Below, piece after piece: positions 51,383 through 60,541 of a DNA stretch of 64,000 bases. The stretch is from Castellaniella ginsengisoli. GTDB lineage: Bacteria > Pseudomonadota > Gammaproteobacteria > Burkholderiales > Burkholderiaceae_B. Under the pieces are notes generated by a model. It was given only the letters and a program-made list of their open reading frames with translations. It did no database searches and was not told the origin of the DNA. Position 1 is the stretch's first letter. Each line of letters starts with the position of its first letter. The stretch is taken from assembly GCF_039523235.1 (NCBI RefSeq), contig NZ_BAAAEX010000010.1; one strand, given 5' to 3'. The position numbers and the translations under genes are program-made.

Positions 51383-51410
51383 AGTGTACCGATTACCCCC
51401 GCCACATCAA
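51383..51410 (-). promoter_or_regulatory. Sigma-70-like promoter for hpf
   Basis: On the minus strand TTGATG (51410-51405) and TACACT (51388-51383) are 16 bases apart. Each differs from consensus at two positions. The -10 ends 92 bases before the hpf ATG, leaving a leader with a GGTTCC-GGGA-GGAACC hairpin (51320-51335) near the start codon. Confidence 0.5.
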
Positions 51411-51483
51411 GCGCCTGCTTCCGGTGTAAGATACTAAGATCGATTCGCAGAGACTGTGTCTGGATGCGCCTCTTGCAGCGGCC

Positions 51484-51530
51484 TTTTCGCCGCCGGGCCG
51501 CCCCAAGACGAATAAGGCCCCCTCGGGGGC
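51484..51530 (+). repeat. Dispersed intergenic repeat, copy 2
   Basis: A 47-base element starting TTTTCGCCGC and ending in GCCCCC-TC-GGGGGC. It aligns with the 48-base element at 19363-19410 almost base for base. It lies in the 247-base gap between hpf and lptB, where rpoN would be expected. Confidence 0.65.
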
Positions 51531-51537
51531 CTTTTCT

Positions 51538-51540
<3 letters not shown>
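51514..51540. terminator. Rho-independent terminator in the hpf/lptB gap
   Basis: AAGGCCCCC and GGGGGCCTT form a nine-pair stem with a two-base apex, followed on the plus strand by TTCTTTA. On the minus strand it directly follows the lptB stop and is followed by ATTCG, a weaker tail. It probably ends the kds-lpt transcript so that hpf uses its own promoter. It forms the right half of repeat copy 2. Confidence 0.7.
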
Positions 51541-52326
<786 letters not shown>

Positions 52327-52331
52327 GGGGG

Positions 52332-52931
52332 TTACGGGCGGCCTGATTTCTTGGCCTTGCATTCTGCGATGGCCTGATCGATGCGGGACTGGGGTTGGGC
52401 CAGAGAGCGCACGCGCCCGCCGGCGGCCGCCGAGTTCTTGCCGCCGAACGCTTCGTAGGTGCCGGTCTTGTCGTGGTAGATGATGCGGGCGCCGCGCACG
52501 GTGTCGAAGGTCTTGCCGCAGACCTGGCGGATCACGGTGGCCTGGCCCGTCAGGGTGATGTCGCCCGCCGCGCCCGCATAGTCGGCCTGCTGGCCGGTGG
52601 CGATGAGGGTTTCGAATTTCTCGGGATTTTCCTGGCGGATGGTGACGACCCCGCCGGGCACGGCCGTGGCCGTGCCGAGCTGGTTGCCCTGGGCGTCCTC
52701 GCGGGTGACGAGTTTGTCGCTGCGCAGCGTCATGGCGCCCCGGGTCAGGACGACATTGCCGGTGAACGTGCTGGTCTTGTTGACGTCGTCGTAGTGCAGG
52801 GTGTCGGACAGAATCACCGTATCGGGTTCGTCCCCCGGCGCGGTCGTGTTCTGCGCGTGGGCCGCCTGGGCAGCCAGGAGCAGGGCGCAGGCGGCGATCG
52901 AGGCGATCGGGGCGAAAGGCGAGGTTTTCAT
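52332..52931 (-). CDS. lptA: LPS transport periplasmic protein LptA
   Basis: 199-residue periplasmic bridge protein. A signal peptide (MKTSPFAPIASIAACALLLAAQAAHA) precedes the OstA/LptA beta-jellyroll with LHYDDVNKTSTFTGNVVLTRG. The C-terminal part contains the RGARIIYHDKTGTYEAFGG segment. The start overlaps the lptC stop by four bases, consistent with coupled synthesis. Confidence 0.92.
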   Translation of the reverse strand: MKTSPFAPIASIAACALLLAAQAAHAQNTTAPGDEPDTVILSDTLHYDDVNKTSTFTGNVVLTRGAMTLRSDKLVTREDAQGNQLGTATAVPGGVVTIRQENPEKFETLIATGQQADYAGAAGDITLTGQATVIRQVCGKTFDTVRGARIIYHDKTGTYEAFGGKNSAAAGGRVRSLAQPQSRIDQAIAECKAKKSGRP

Positions 52932-53545
52932 GGCTGTGCGTTCTTTTTGGATCCGGCGTTGCGGGCGGCCTGGTCTTCGCCCGAGATCTTGACGTCGCTG
53001 GCCGCGGTGACGGTCAGTTGGCGCGTGCGGTTATCGTAGCGCATGCCCTTGCCCCGCAGCGTGGAGTGGCCGTTGATGACCACCGCGGGCCGGTCCGTGT
53101 GGACCAGATCACGATCGGGCTCGATGATGAGCTGGGTGCTGCGCACGTCGAGCAACTGGTGGTCGGCGTCGGGCAGGCGTTTCAGGTGGGCGTTGCCGTT
53201 GAGCACGATGCGGTCGCTGCGCTCTTCGAGCGTGCCGTGGTCGGCGGTGCCTTCGGTGATGGGCGAGCCGGGCTGATGCCCGACGGCGCGGGGCGCGGTG
53301 ATCTCATAGGCGCCGGTATCGGGGAAGTGCTCCATGGCCGCGCCCTCGAGCCGGTTGATGGCGCGCCCCTGGGCATCGGTGCGCACCATCGTGAACCGGT
53401 CCGACCAGGAGTCGCGTTCATGCGTGATGCGCCGGGGCGGGTCGATCTGGATTGAGCGCAAGGCGTAGTCGGACGCCCACCAGGTGCCCAGCACCAGCAG
53501 GCCGAGCAGGAGCACGGCGACGAGGCTGGGCAGGCGTTCTTTCAC
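52928..53545 (-). CDS. lptC: LPS export protein LptC
   Basis: 205 residues from a GTG at 53545 that overlaps the kdsC stop (GTGA). A single N-terminal membrane helix (about residues 6-24, LPSLVAVLLLGLLVLGTWW) precedes a periplasmic beta-jellyroll, as in LptC, which hands lipopolysaccharide from LptB2FG to LptA. The open frame continues upstream out of register with kdsC, but the GTG is the only sensible start. Confidence 0.9.
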   Translation of the reverse strand: MKERLPSLVAVLLLGLLVLGTWWASDYALRSIQIDPPRRITHERDSWSDRFTMVRTDAQGRAINRLEGAAMEHFPDTGAYEITAPRAVGHQPGSPITEGTADHGTLEERSDRIVLNGNAHLKRLPDADHQLLDVRSTQLIIEPDRDLVHTDRPAVVINGHSTLRGKGMRYDNRTRQLTVTAASDVKISGEDQAARNAGSKKNAQP

Positions 53546-54144
53546 TGGATGGCTCCGCCCAGTGTGGACAGGGAGGCCGTGAAACAGGCGCCCAGGCGGC
53601 CCTGGGCCGCCAGGATCAGGTCGCAGCATTCGCGCACCGCGCCCGCGCCGCCGCGCAGCGTGCTGATCCAGTGGGCCGTCTGGCCGATGTAGAAGGGGGC
53701 GTTGGGCACGCTGGCGGCAAAACCGACCCGCTGCAGTACGGGCAGGTCGATGATGTCGTCGCCCATGTAGCCCACGGCCTGCAGCGACAGGCCGGCCTCG
53801 CGGGCGAGCTCCTCGACCGTGGTGATCTTGTCGCGGACGCCCTGGAGGGCGGGCGCAATGCCCAGTTCCGCCGCCCGGCGGGCCGTGATGGCGCTCTTGC
53901 GGCCACTGACCCAGGCGACGCGGATGCCCTGTTCGCGCAGCAGCCGCAGGCCATGGCCGTCGAGCGCGTTGAAAGGCTTGACGGCCTCGCCCTGCTCGCC
54001 GTACCAAAGGCTGCCGTCGGTCAGGATGCCGTCCACGTCGAACACCATCAGGCGCACGGCGCGGGCGCGCTCGCGGACCGCTTCCGGGATGCGGGCCAGG
54101 ATCTGGGCTTCGGCGGGGTGGGAGAAACCGGGCAGTTCGTTCAT
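53542..54144 (-). CDS. kdsC: KDO-8-phosphate phosphatase
   Basis: 200-residue HAD phosphatase that makes KDO for lipopolysaccharide. Catalytic D36 and D38 lie in VFDVDGILTDGSLWYG; AWVSGRKSAIT and the YMGDDIIDLPVL motif follow. It overlaps kdsD by one base at its start and lptC by four at its end. The order kdsD-kdsC-lptC-lptA-lptB is standard in proteobacteria. Confidence 0.95.
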   Translation of the reverse strand: MNELPGFSHPAEAQILARIPEAVRERARAVRLMVFDVDGILTDGSLWYGEQGEAVKPFNALDGHGLRLLREQGIRVAWVSGRKSAITARRAAELGIAPALQGVRDKITTVEELAREAGLSLQAVGYMGDDIIDLPVLQRVGFAASVPNAPFYIGQTAHWISTLRGGAGAVRECCDLILAAQGRLGACFTASLSTLGGAIQ

Positions 54145-55130
54145 CAGATGACCTTTGCGGCGAGGAGGTCGTGCATGTGCAGAGCCCCCAATAATAGCCC
54201 GTCGCCATCGAGCACCAGCATCTGGTTGAGCTTGTGCGCGTCCATGATGGAGGCCGCCTCGATGGCGGGCGCGTCGGCCGGGATCGAGCGCGGATGGCGG
54301 CTCATGCCGGCCGAGACCGGCAGGGTGCGGATGTCGCCGTGCTGGGCGATCATGCGGCGCAGGTCGCCGTCGGTGAACAGGCCCACGGGGCGCTTGTCTT
54401 CCAGGACGATGGCCATGCCCATGCCCTTGGCGGACATTTCGGTGAGGGCGTCCGGGATCAGGGTTCCGGGGGCCACGCGCGGCAGGGCCGCGCCGCTGCG
54501 CATGATGTCGGCCACGGAGGTCAGCAGCCGCCGGCCCAGGGCGCCGCCGGGGTGCGAGCGGGCGAAGTCTTCGCGGTTGAAGCCGCGGGCCTCCAGGCAG
54601 GCGACGGCGATGGCGTCGCCCAGCACCAGGGCGGCCGTGGTGCTGGCGGTGGGCGCGAGGTTCAGGGGGCAGGCTTCCTGGTCCACGGCGGCGTCCAGCG
54701 CCAGGTCGGCGTTGCGGGCCAGTTCGGAGCCGGCATGGCCGGTCAGGGCGATGATGCGCGTGCCCATGCGTTTGGCCACGGAAATGATGGTGATCAGTTC
54801 GTGCGCCGAGCCCGAATAGGAAATGGCCAGCAGGATGTCCTGGCCGGTGAGCATGCCGAGGTCGCCGTGGATGGCTTCGGCCGCATGCATGAAAAAGGCC
54901 GGCGTGCCGGTGGAGGCCAGCGTGGCGGCGATCTTGCGGGCGACGTGGCCGGATTTGCCGATGCCGGTGACGACGACCCGGCCCGGGCAGTCGAGGATCA
55001 TGCCGACGGCCTGGACGAAGCGCGCGTCGATGCGGCGCTGCAGCGCCTGCAGGGCCTGGATTTCGATGCCGAAAGTGCGGTCGGCGCTGGCGCGGACCGC
55101 CTCCGGGCTGGGTTGGGGATGGGGGTGCAT
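54144..55130 (-). CDS. kdsD: Arabinose-5-phosphate isomerase
   Basis: 328-residue enzyme that turns ribulose-5-phosphate into arabinose-5-phosphate, the KDO precursor. The SIS domain (about 45-180) has VVTGIGKSGHVARKIAATL and AISYSGSAHELI. Two CBS domains follow (about 205-328). It is the first gene of the kds-lpt operon and is divergent from apt with an 89-base gap. Confidence 0.95.
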   Translation of the reverse strand: MHPHPQPSPEAVRASADRTFGIEIQALQALQRRIDARFVQAVGMILDCPGRVVVTGIGKSGHVARKIAATLASTGTPAFFMHAAEAIHGDLGMLTGQDILLAISYSGSAHELITIISVAKRMGTRIIALTGHAGSELARNADLALDAAVDQEACPLNLAPTASTTAALVLGDAIAVACLEARGFNREDFARSHPGGALGRRLLTSVADIMRSGAALPRVAPGTLIPDALTEMSAKGMGMAIVLEDKRPVGLFTDGDLRRMIAQHGDIRTLPVSAGMSRHPRSIPADAPAIEAASIMDAHKLNQMLVLDGDGLLLGALHMHDLLAAKVI

Positions 55131-55219
55131 CCCGCGATTTTAAGCGGAATAGGCCCCCCGGTGAGGGGGTGGGCTTGTTAAACTGTGCCCGCCCTCATGC
55201 CTTTGCCCCAGGACTTCCC

Positions 55220-55783
55220 ATGCAAACCGATCCGGCCCAGTACATCCGCGATACGATCCGCACCGTGCCCGATTGGCCGAAGCCGGGCGTGCAGTTTCGC
55301 GACATCACCCCGGTTCTCCAGGATCCGCGCTCGTTCCGGGTGCTGATCGACCTGTTCGTCTACCGCTACATGCGCCAGCGGCTGGACCTGGTGGCGGGGA
55401 TCGACGCGCGCGGCTTCATCGTGGGGTCGGTGCTGGCCTATGAGTTGAACCTGGGGTTCGTGCCGGTGCGCAAGCAGGGCAAGCTGCCGTTTCGCACGGT
55501 CGCGGAGGAATACGCGCTGGAATACGGCAACGCCACGGTGGAAATGCACACGGATTCGGTGCGGCCCGGCCAGCGCGTGCTGCTGATCGACGATCTGATC
55601 GCCACCGGCGGCACGATGCTGGCGGCATCCCGCCTGTTGCAGCGCCTGGGGGCCAATGTGGCCGAGGCCGCCGCCATCATCGACCTGCCCGATCTGGGCG
55701 GCTCGAAGGTGGTGAGGGACTCCGGCCTGCCGGTGTATACGGTCTGCGAGTTCGAGGCAGGCGCGGAATCAACGGCCGGATAG
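55220..55783 (+). CDS. apt: Adenine phosphoribosyltransferase
   Basis: Purine-salvage enzyme making AMP from adenine and PRPP. 187 residues from ATG 55220 (MQTDPAQYIRDTI). It has PGVQFRDITPVL, AGIDARGFIVG and the PRPP loop VLLIDDLIATGGTMLA. Its end converges on the giant oxidoreductase with a 53-base gap containing an imperfect GC-rich hairpin. Confidence 0.94.
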   Translation: MQTDPAQYIRDTIRTVPDWPKPGVQFRDITPVLQDPRSFRVLIDLFVYRYMRQRLDLVAGIDARGFIVGSVLAYELNLGFVPVRKQGKLPFRTVAEEYALEYGNATVEMHTDSVRPGQRVLLIDDLIATGGTMLAASRLLQRLGANVAEAAAIIDLPDLGGSKVVRDSGLPVYTVCEFEAGAESTAG

Positions 55784-55824
55784 CCCCTTTGCGGCCCCGC
55801 CGCGCCGCGGGACCGCAGGGGGCT
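55782..55824. terminator. Candidate bidirectional hairpin between apt and the oxidoreductase
   Basis: AGCCCC-TTTGCGG pairs with CCGCA-GGGGGCT over an imperfect stem around a GC-rich loop. It lies in the convergent gap between two stops. There is no T-run on either side, so it may need Rho or act only as a block to 3' decay. Confidence 0.35.
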
Positions 55825-55836
55825 TGACCCTGGCCG

Positions 55837-58800
55837 CTACACCAGCACCCGTTCGATGCCGCCCGCGTTGGCGGCCTTCACGTAGTCCGGCATCCAGTTC
55901 TCGCCCAGCAGGTGCTTGGCCATCTCGACCACGATGTAGTCGGCCGACAGCCCCGTGTCCTGTTCGTAGCGCGCCAGGCCCTGGAGGCAGGACGGACAGG
56001 ATGTCACCATCTTCACCTCGCCCTGGAAGCCGTCGGCGCGGATGGCGGCGGTGTTCTTCGCCAGTTCTTCCTGCTTGCGGAAGCGGATCTGGGTGGAGAC
56101 GTCCGGCCGCGAGACTGCCAGCGTGCCGGATTCGCCGCAGCAGCGGTCGGTCTTGATGGCATTGTCCTCGCCAAGCAGGGATTTCACCGTCTTCATCGGA
56201 TCCTGCTGTTTCATGGGCGTGTGGCAGGGGTCGTGGTAGATATAGCGCACGCCCTGCACGCCGGCGATATCCACGCCTTTTTCCAGCAGGTATTCATGGA
56301 TGTCGATCAGCCGGCAGCCGGGGAATATCTTGTCGAACTGGTAGCTTTCGAGTTGGTCGTAGCAGGTGCCGCAACTGACCACGACCGTCTTGATGTCCAG
56401 ATAGTTCAGCGTGGTGGCCATGCGGTGGAACAGCACGCGGTTGTCCGTGGAGATTTGCTCGGCCTTGTCGGCCATGCCGTTGCCGCGCTGGGGGTAGCCG
56501 CAGCACAGATAGCCGGGCGGCAGCACGGTTTGCACGCCCACGTGCCACAGCATGGCCTGGGTCGCCAGGCCGACCTGGGAGAACAGGCGCTCGGACCCGC
56601 ACCCCGGGAAGTAAAACACGGCCTCGCTGTCGGGCGCGGTGGCGGCCGGATTGCGGATGATCGGGATGATGTGCGGATCTTCGATATCCAGCAGTTTGCG
56701 GGCGGTCTGCTTGGGCAGGCCGCCGGGCATCTTCTTGTTGACGAAGTGGATCACCTGCTCGCGCACCGGCGCCTTGCCCACGGTGGCCGGGGGGTGGGCC
56801 ACCTGTTTTTTCGCGACCGGGGCCAGCAGGTCGTGGGCCAGGCGCTGGGCCTTGTAGCCCATGCCGATCATGGCGGCCCGCGTGGCCTTGATGACGCGCG
56901 GGTCCTTGGCGTTGAGGAAGAACATCGACGCGGCCGTGCCCGGGTTGAAGGATTTCTTGCCCATGCGGCGCAGCAAGGCGCGCATGTCCATGGACACGTC
57001 GCCGAAGTCGATGTCCACCGGACAGGGGTTGAAGCACTTGTGGCATAGCGTGCAGTGGTCGCCGACGTCCTCGAATTCTTCCCAGTGCCGGATGCTGACG
57101 CCACGCCGGGTCTGCTCCTCGTACAGGAAGGCCTCGATCAGCAGCGAGGTGGCCAGGATCTTGTTGCGCGGGGAGTAGAGCAGGTTGGCGCGCGGCACAT
57201 GGGTGGCGCACACGGGCTTGCACTTGCCGCAGCGCAGACAATCCTTGATGGCGTTCGAGATGGCGCCGATCTCGGTGCGCTGCATGATCAGCGATTCATA
57301 GCCCAGCAGGTTGAAGCTGGGCGTCCAGGCGCGCGACAGGTCGGCGCCGGGCATCAGCTTGCCGGCGTTGAAGCGGCCCTCGGGGTCGATGCGGCGCTTG
57401 TAGTCCTGGAAGGGGGCGAGTTCGGCCTCGCTGAGGAATTCGTATTTCGTCAGGCCGATGCCGTGTTCGCCCGAGATGACGCCGTCCAGGCTGCGGGCGA
57501 TGTCCATGATGCGGGCCACGGCGTCGTTGGCCTCGCGCAGCATTTCATAGTCGTCGGAGTTGACGGGAATGTTGGTGTGGACGTTGCCGTCGCCCGCGTG
57601 CATGTGCAGGGCGACGAAGACCCGGCTCTTCAGGATGCGGTCGTGGGTGGCCTGCAGGCCCGCCAGGACGGCGGCGCTTTCGGCGCCGGCGAAGTGGCGT
57701 TCCATGGCGCTGCGGATGTCGGTCTTCCAGGAGATCCGCAGGGTGTGGTCCTGGACCAGGTCGAGGATGCGCGCGCCGGGCTGTTCGGCCAGGCGCTGGG
57801 AGAACTCGGGCCGGCGTTCGCCCAGGCCCAGGGTGGCCAAGGTATCCAGGCTGTCGGCCAACGGGGCGTCCAGATGGTCCAGCAGCCAGGTCCAGCGGCG
57901 GCGCACGGCGGCCAGCGTGTCCAGGGCGTCGCGGCGGCGGGCGGACAGGATGATGTCGCGCGTGTGCTCGGCGTCGTCGGGGTCTTCGGTCTTGCCGATC
58001 GGCAGATCGCCCTGCAGGTAGGTTTCCAGGGCATCGACCAGGCGCAGCTTGTTGCGGGTGGACAGCTCGATGTTGATGCGCTCGATGGCGTCGGTGTATT
58101 CGCCCATGCGCGCCAGCGGGATCACGACGTCTTCGTTGATTTTGAAGGCGTTGGTATGGCGCGCGATGGCGGCGGTGCGGGCGCGGTCCAGCCAGAACTT
58201 CTTGCGGGCCTCCGGGCTGGCGGCGATGAAACCTTCGCCATGGCGCGAATTGGCGATACGCACGACTTCGCTGGCGGCCAGGGCGACGGCGTTTTCGTCG
58301 TCGCCGACGATGTCGCCGATCAGGACCATCTTGGGCAGGGTGCCGCGCTTGCTCTTGGTGGCGTAGCCGACGGCGCGCAGGTAGCGCTCATCCAGGTGTT
58401 CCAGCCCGGCGAGCAGCACGCCCTGGCCGCGGCCTTGGGTGTCCAGGTAGTGCTTGACCTCGACGATGGAGGGGACGGCCAGCTTCGCCTGGCCGAAGAA
58501 CTCCATGCAGACGGTGCGCGTGTGCGCGGGCATGCGGTGCAGGATCCAGCGCGCGGCGGTGATCAGGCCGTCGCAGCCTTCTTTTTGCACGCCGGGCAGG
58601 CCGGCGAGGAACTTGTCGGTGACGTCCTTGCCCAGGCCGGCCTTGCGGAAGCGCCGGCCCTCGATGGCCAGGATTTCGGTCTTCAGCAGCGTGTGGCCCG
58701 GAGGCTTGGCGCCGTCGAACCATTTGAGCTCGAAGCGGGCCTCGTCGACCTCGTGGATCTTGCCCAGGTTGTGGTTCAGGCGGGTGACTTCCAGCCAGTT

Positions 58801-59769
58801 GCCCTGGGGGTCCACCATGCGCCACCAGGCCAGGTTGTCCAGCGCCGTGCCCCAGAGGACGGCCTTCTTGCCGCCGGCATTCATGGCGACGTTGCCGCCC
58901 ACGCAGGACGCGTCGGCCGAAGTCGGGTCCACGGCGAAGACGCGGCCGGCGGCTTCGGCGGCCTCGGCCACGCGACGCGTCACCACGCCCGCGCCGGTCA
59001 ATACCGTGTGCACGGGGGTGTCGACCCCGGGCAGCGTGATCGCCTCGACCGGTCCGATGGCATCGAGCTTTTCGGTATTGATGACCACGGACCGCCAGGA
59101 CAGCGGGATGGCGCCGCCGGTGTAGCCGGTGCCGCCCCCGCGCGGGATGATGGTCAGGCCCAGCCGGATACAGGCGCGCACCAGGGCGGCGATCTCGTCC
59201 TCGGTGTCGGGCATCAGCACGACGAAGGGGTATTCCACGCGCCAGTCGGTGGCATCGGTGACGTGGGAAACCCGCGACAGGCCATCGAAGCGGATGTTGT
59301 CGCGGCGGGTCAGGCGGGACAGTTTCTTCAGGGCCGCCTGGCGCAGGCTGGCCGTTTCCACGAAGCGGGCTTCGAAGTCGGCCACGGCGGCCCGGGCGGC
59401 TGCCAGCAGTTTCTGGACCTGGGCGTCGCGCGGGCCGTGGTCGTCGTCCCGGCGGTGGTCGATTTCGGACAGGCGATGCGCCAGGGCCTCGATCAGCAGA
59501 TGGCGGCGCTTGGGGTCGTCCAGCAGGTCGTCCTGCAGATAGGGATTGCGCAGCACGACCCAGATATCGCCCAGCACCTCGAACAGCATCCGGGCCGAGC
59601 GGCCGGTGCGCCGCTGCGAACGCAGTTCCGACAGCACTTGCCAGGCTTCCGCGCCCAGCAGCCGGCAGACGATCTCGCGATCCGACCAGGAAGTGTAGTT
59701 GTAGGGGATTTCGCGCAGGCGCGGCGCCTGGGGAGATGCGAGCAGTTCGCGGGCAACAGGGGCGTTCAT
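55837..59769 (-). CDS. Giant FAD / iron-sulfur oxidoreductase (DUF3683, FAD-binding, Fe-S, CCG domains)
   Basis: 1310 residues. Order: an N-terminal DUF3683-like segment (about 20-150), an FAD_binding_4 domain with PRGGGTGYTGGAIPL, an FAD-oxidase C-terminal domain with HMHAGDGNVHTNIPVN, two [4Fe-4S] clusters (C844/847/850/854 and C906/909/912/916), then two cysteine-rich CCG domains (YFPGCGSE...CCGYPQRG and VSCGTCY...CCGESGT). It resembles GlcD and GlcF of glycolate oxidase, or a D-lactate dehydrogenase, fused in one chain. ATG 59769 (MNAPVAREL) is favoured over 59811. Substrate is unknown; a 2-hydroxyacid is likely, with electrons passed to quinone. Confidence 0.88.
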   Translation of the reverse strand: MNAPVARELLASPQAPRLREIPYNYTSWSDREIVCRLLGAEAWQVLSELRSQRRTGRSARMLFEVLGDIWVVLRNPYLQDDLLDDPKRRHLLIEALAHRLSEIDHRRDDDHGPRDAQVQKLLAAARAAVADFEARFVETASLRQAALKKLSRLTRRDNIRFDGLSRVSHVTDATDWRVEYPFVVLMPDTEDEIAALVRACIRLGLTIIPRGGGTGYTGGAIPLSWRSVVINTEKLDAIGPVEAITLPGVDTPVHTVLTGAGVVTRRVAEAAEAAGRVFAVDPTSADASCVGGNVAMNAGGKKAVLWGTALDNLAWWRMVDPQGNWLEVTRLNHNLGKIHEVDEARFELKWFDGAKPPGHTLLKTEILAIEGRRFRKAGLGKDVTDKFLAGLPGVQKEGCDGLITAARWILHRMPAHTRTVCMEFFGQAKLAVPSIVEVKHYLDTQGRGQGVLLAGLEHLDERYLRAVGYATKSKRGTLPKMVLIGDIVGDDENAVALAASEVVRIANSRHGEGFIAASPEARKKFWLDRARTAAIARHTNAFKINEDVVIPLARMGEYTDAIERINIELSTRNKLRLVDALETYLQGDLPIGKTEDPDDAEHTRDIILSARRRDALDTLAAVRRRWTWLLDHLDAPLADSLDTLATLGLGERRPEFSQRLAEQPGARILDLVQDHTLRISWKTDIRSAMERHFAGAESAAVLAGLQATHDRILKSRVFVALHMHAGDGNVHTNIPVNSDDYEMLREANDAVARIMDIARSLDGVISGEHGIGLTKYEFLSEAELAPFQDYKRRIDPEGRFNAGKLMPGADLSRAWTPSFNLLGYESLIMQRTEIGAISNAIKDCLRCGKCKPVCATHVPRANLLYSPRNKILATSLLIEAFLYEEQTRRGVSIRHWEEFEDVGDHCTLCHKCFNPCPVDIDFGDVSMDMRALLRRMGKKSFNPGTAASMFFLNAKDPRVIKATRAAMIGMGYKAQRLAHDLLAPVAKKQVAHPPATVGKAPVREQVIHFVNKKMPGGLPKQTARKLLDIEDPHIIPIIRNPAATAPDSEAVFYFPGCGSERLFSQVGLATQAMLWHVGVQTVLPPGYLCCGYPQRGNGMADKAEQISTDNRVLFHRMATTLNYLDIKTVVVSCGTCYDQLESYQFDKIFPGCRLIDIHEYLLEKGVDIAGVQGVRYIYHDPCHTPMKQQDPMKTVKSLLGEDNAIKTDRCCGESGTLAVSRPDVSTQIRFRKQEELAKNTAAIRADGFQGEVKMVTSCPSCLQGLARYEQDTGLSADYIVVEMAKHLLGENWMPDYVKAANAGGIERVLV

Positions 59770-59891
59770 GAGGGGGTCGAGGGTCAGTGCCCCTGAGGAC
59801 CGGAGGGGCAATGGCTTAGTGTAAAGGTAAAACGTCCCGGATTCGGGATGAGCTTATAGCCGGGGGTGATGAACGAACGGAAAAAAACCGG

Positions 59892-60485
59892 TCAAAACCA
59901 TGTGCTCACCCAGGGCCAGGCCTGCATCAGCGCGGCGGTCAGGATCACGTAGCGCAGACACTTGCCGGCGGCCATGTACAACACGCAGGGCCAGAAGGGC
60001 AGGCGCAGCCAGCCGGCCACGGCGCACAGCGGGTCGCCAATGCCGGGCAGCCAGGACAGCAGCAGCGCGGGCGGCCCGAAGCGGTGGAACCAGCGGGAGA
60101 TCAAGGCATGCCAGCGGCCGCCGGGTGAAGGCCGGTCCGCCTGCCCGCTCGCCGGCGGACCGGGCGGCGGATCGATGCCGTCCGGGGATGCGGCCGCGCC
60201 GGCGCCGGCCCGCCGGGCCCGCCAGCGGTGCCAGGCGGCCTCCGCTCCGGCGCCCATGGCGTAGCTGATGGCGCCGCCGATCGTGTTGCCCGCCGTGGCG
60301 ACCAGGACGGCGGGCCAGAACATGGACGGCACGATCTGCACATAGGCGAAGACGGCCGGCTCCGACCCCATGGGCAGCAGGGTGGCCGAGATCAGGCTGA
60401 CGAGGAAGATCGCAGGCAGGCCCACCCTGGGCAGCGCGAACAGGGCCAGCAGGGTGTGGATCGAGGATTGCAGCCAGAATTCCAT
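59892..60485 (-). CDS. YqaA/DedA-like (SNARE-associated) membrane protein
   Basis: 197-residue inner-membrane protein from ATG 60485. Hydrophobic segments lie at about 13-38 and 50-72 and in the C-terminal third. LPMGSEPAVFAY and the GNTIGGAISYAMG re-entrant motif are typical of the VTT/DedA superfamily YqaA branch. A roughly 45-residue hydrophilic Pro/Gly-rich insert separates the halves. DedA proteins scramble or flip lipid carriers; the role of YqaA members is not settled. It is downstream of the diguanylate cyclase gene. Confidence 0.82.
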   Translation of the reverse strand: MEFWLQSSIHTLLALFALPRVGLPAIFLVSLISATLLPMGSEPAVFAYVQIVPSMFWPAVLVATAGNTIGGAISYAMGAGAEAAWHRWRARRAGAGAAASPDGIDPPPGPPASGQADRPSPGGRWHALISRWFHRFGPPALLLSWLPGIGDPLCAVAGWLRLPFWPCVLYMAAGKCLRYVILTAALMQAWPWVSTWF

Positions 60486-60541
60486 GGTGGGGAAGTGTAG
60501 CCCGCCGCGGCGCCGCGCATCCGTCCATGCCGCCAAGCGCG

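Noticed and set aside
51291..51537. Possible rpoN remnant in the hpf/lptB gap
   Set aside because: I found no frame with sigma-54 motifs such as the RpoN box; the sequence is explained by promoter, leader hairpin, repeat and terminator.
57055..59796. A 900-codon open frame on the plus strand opposite the giant oxidoreductase
   Set aside because: Low-complexity Ala/Gly/Asp/Val/Gln composition typical of antisense frames; the minus strand has clear FAD and Fe-S motifs.
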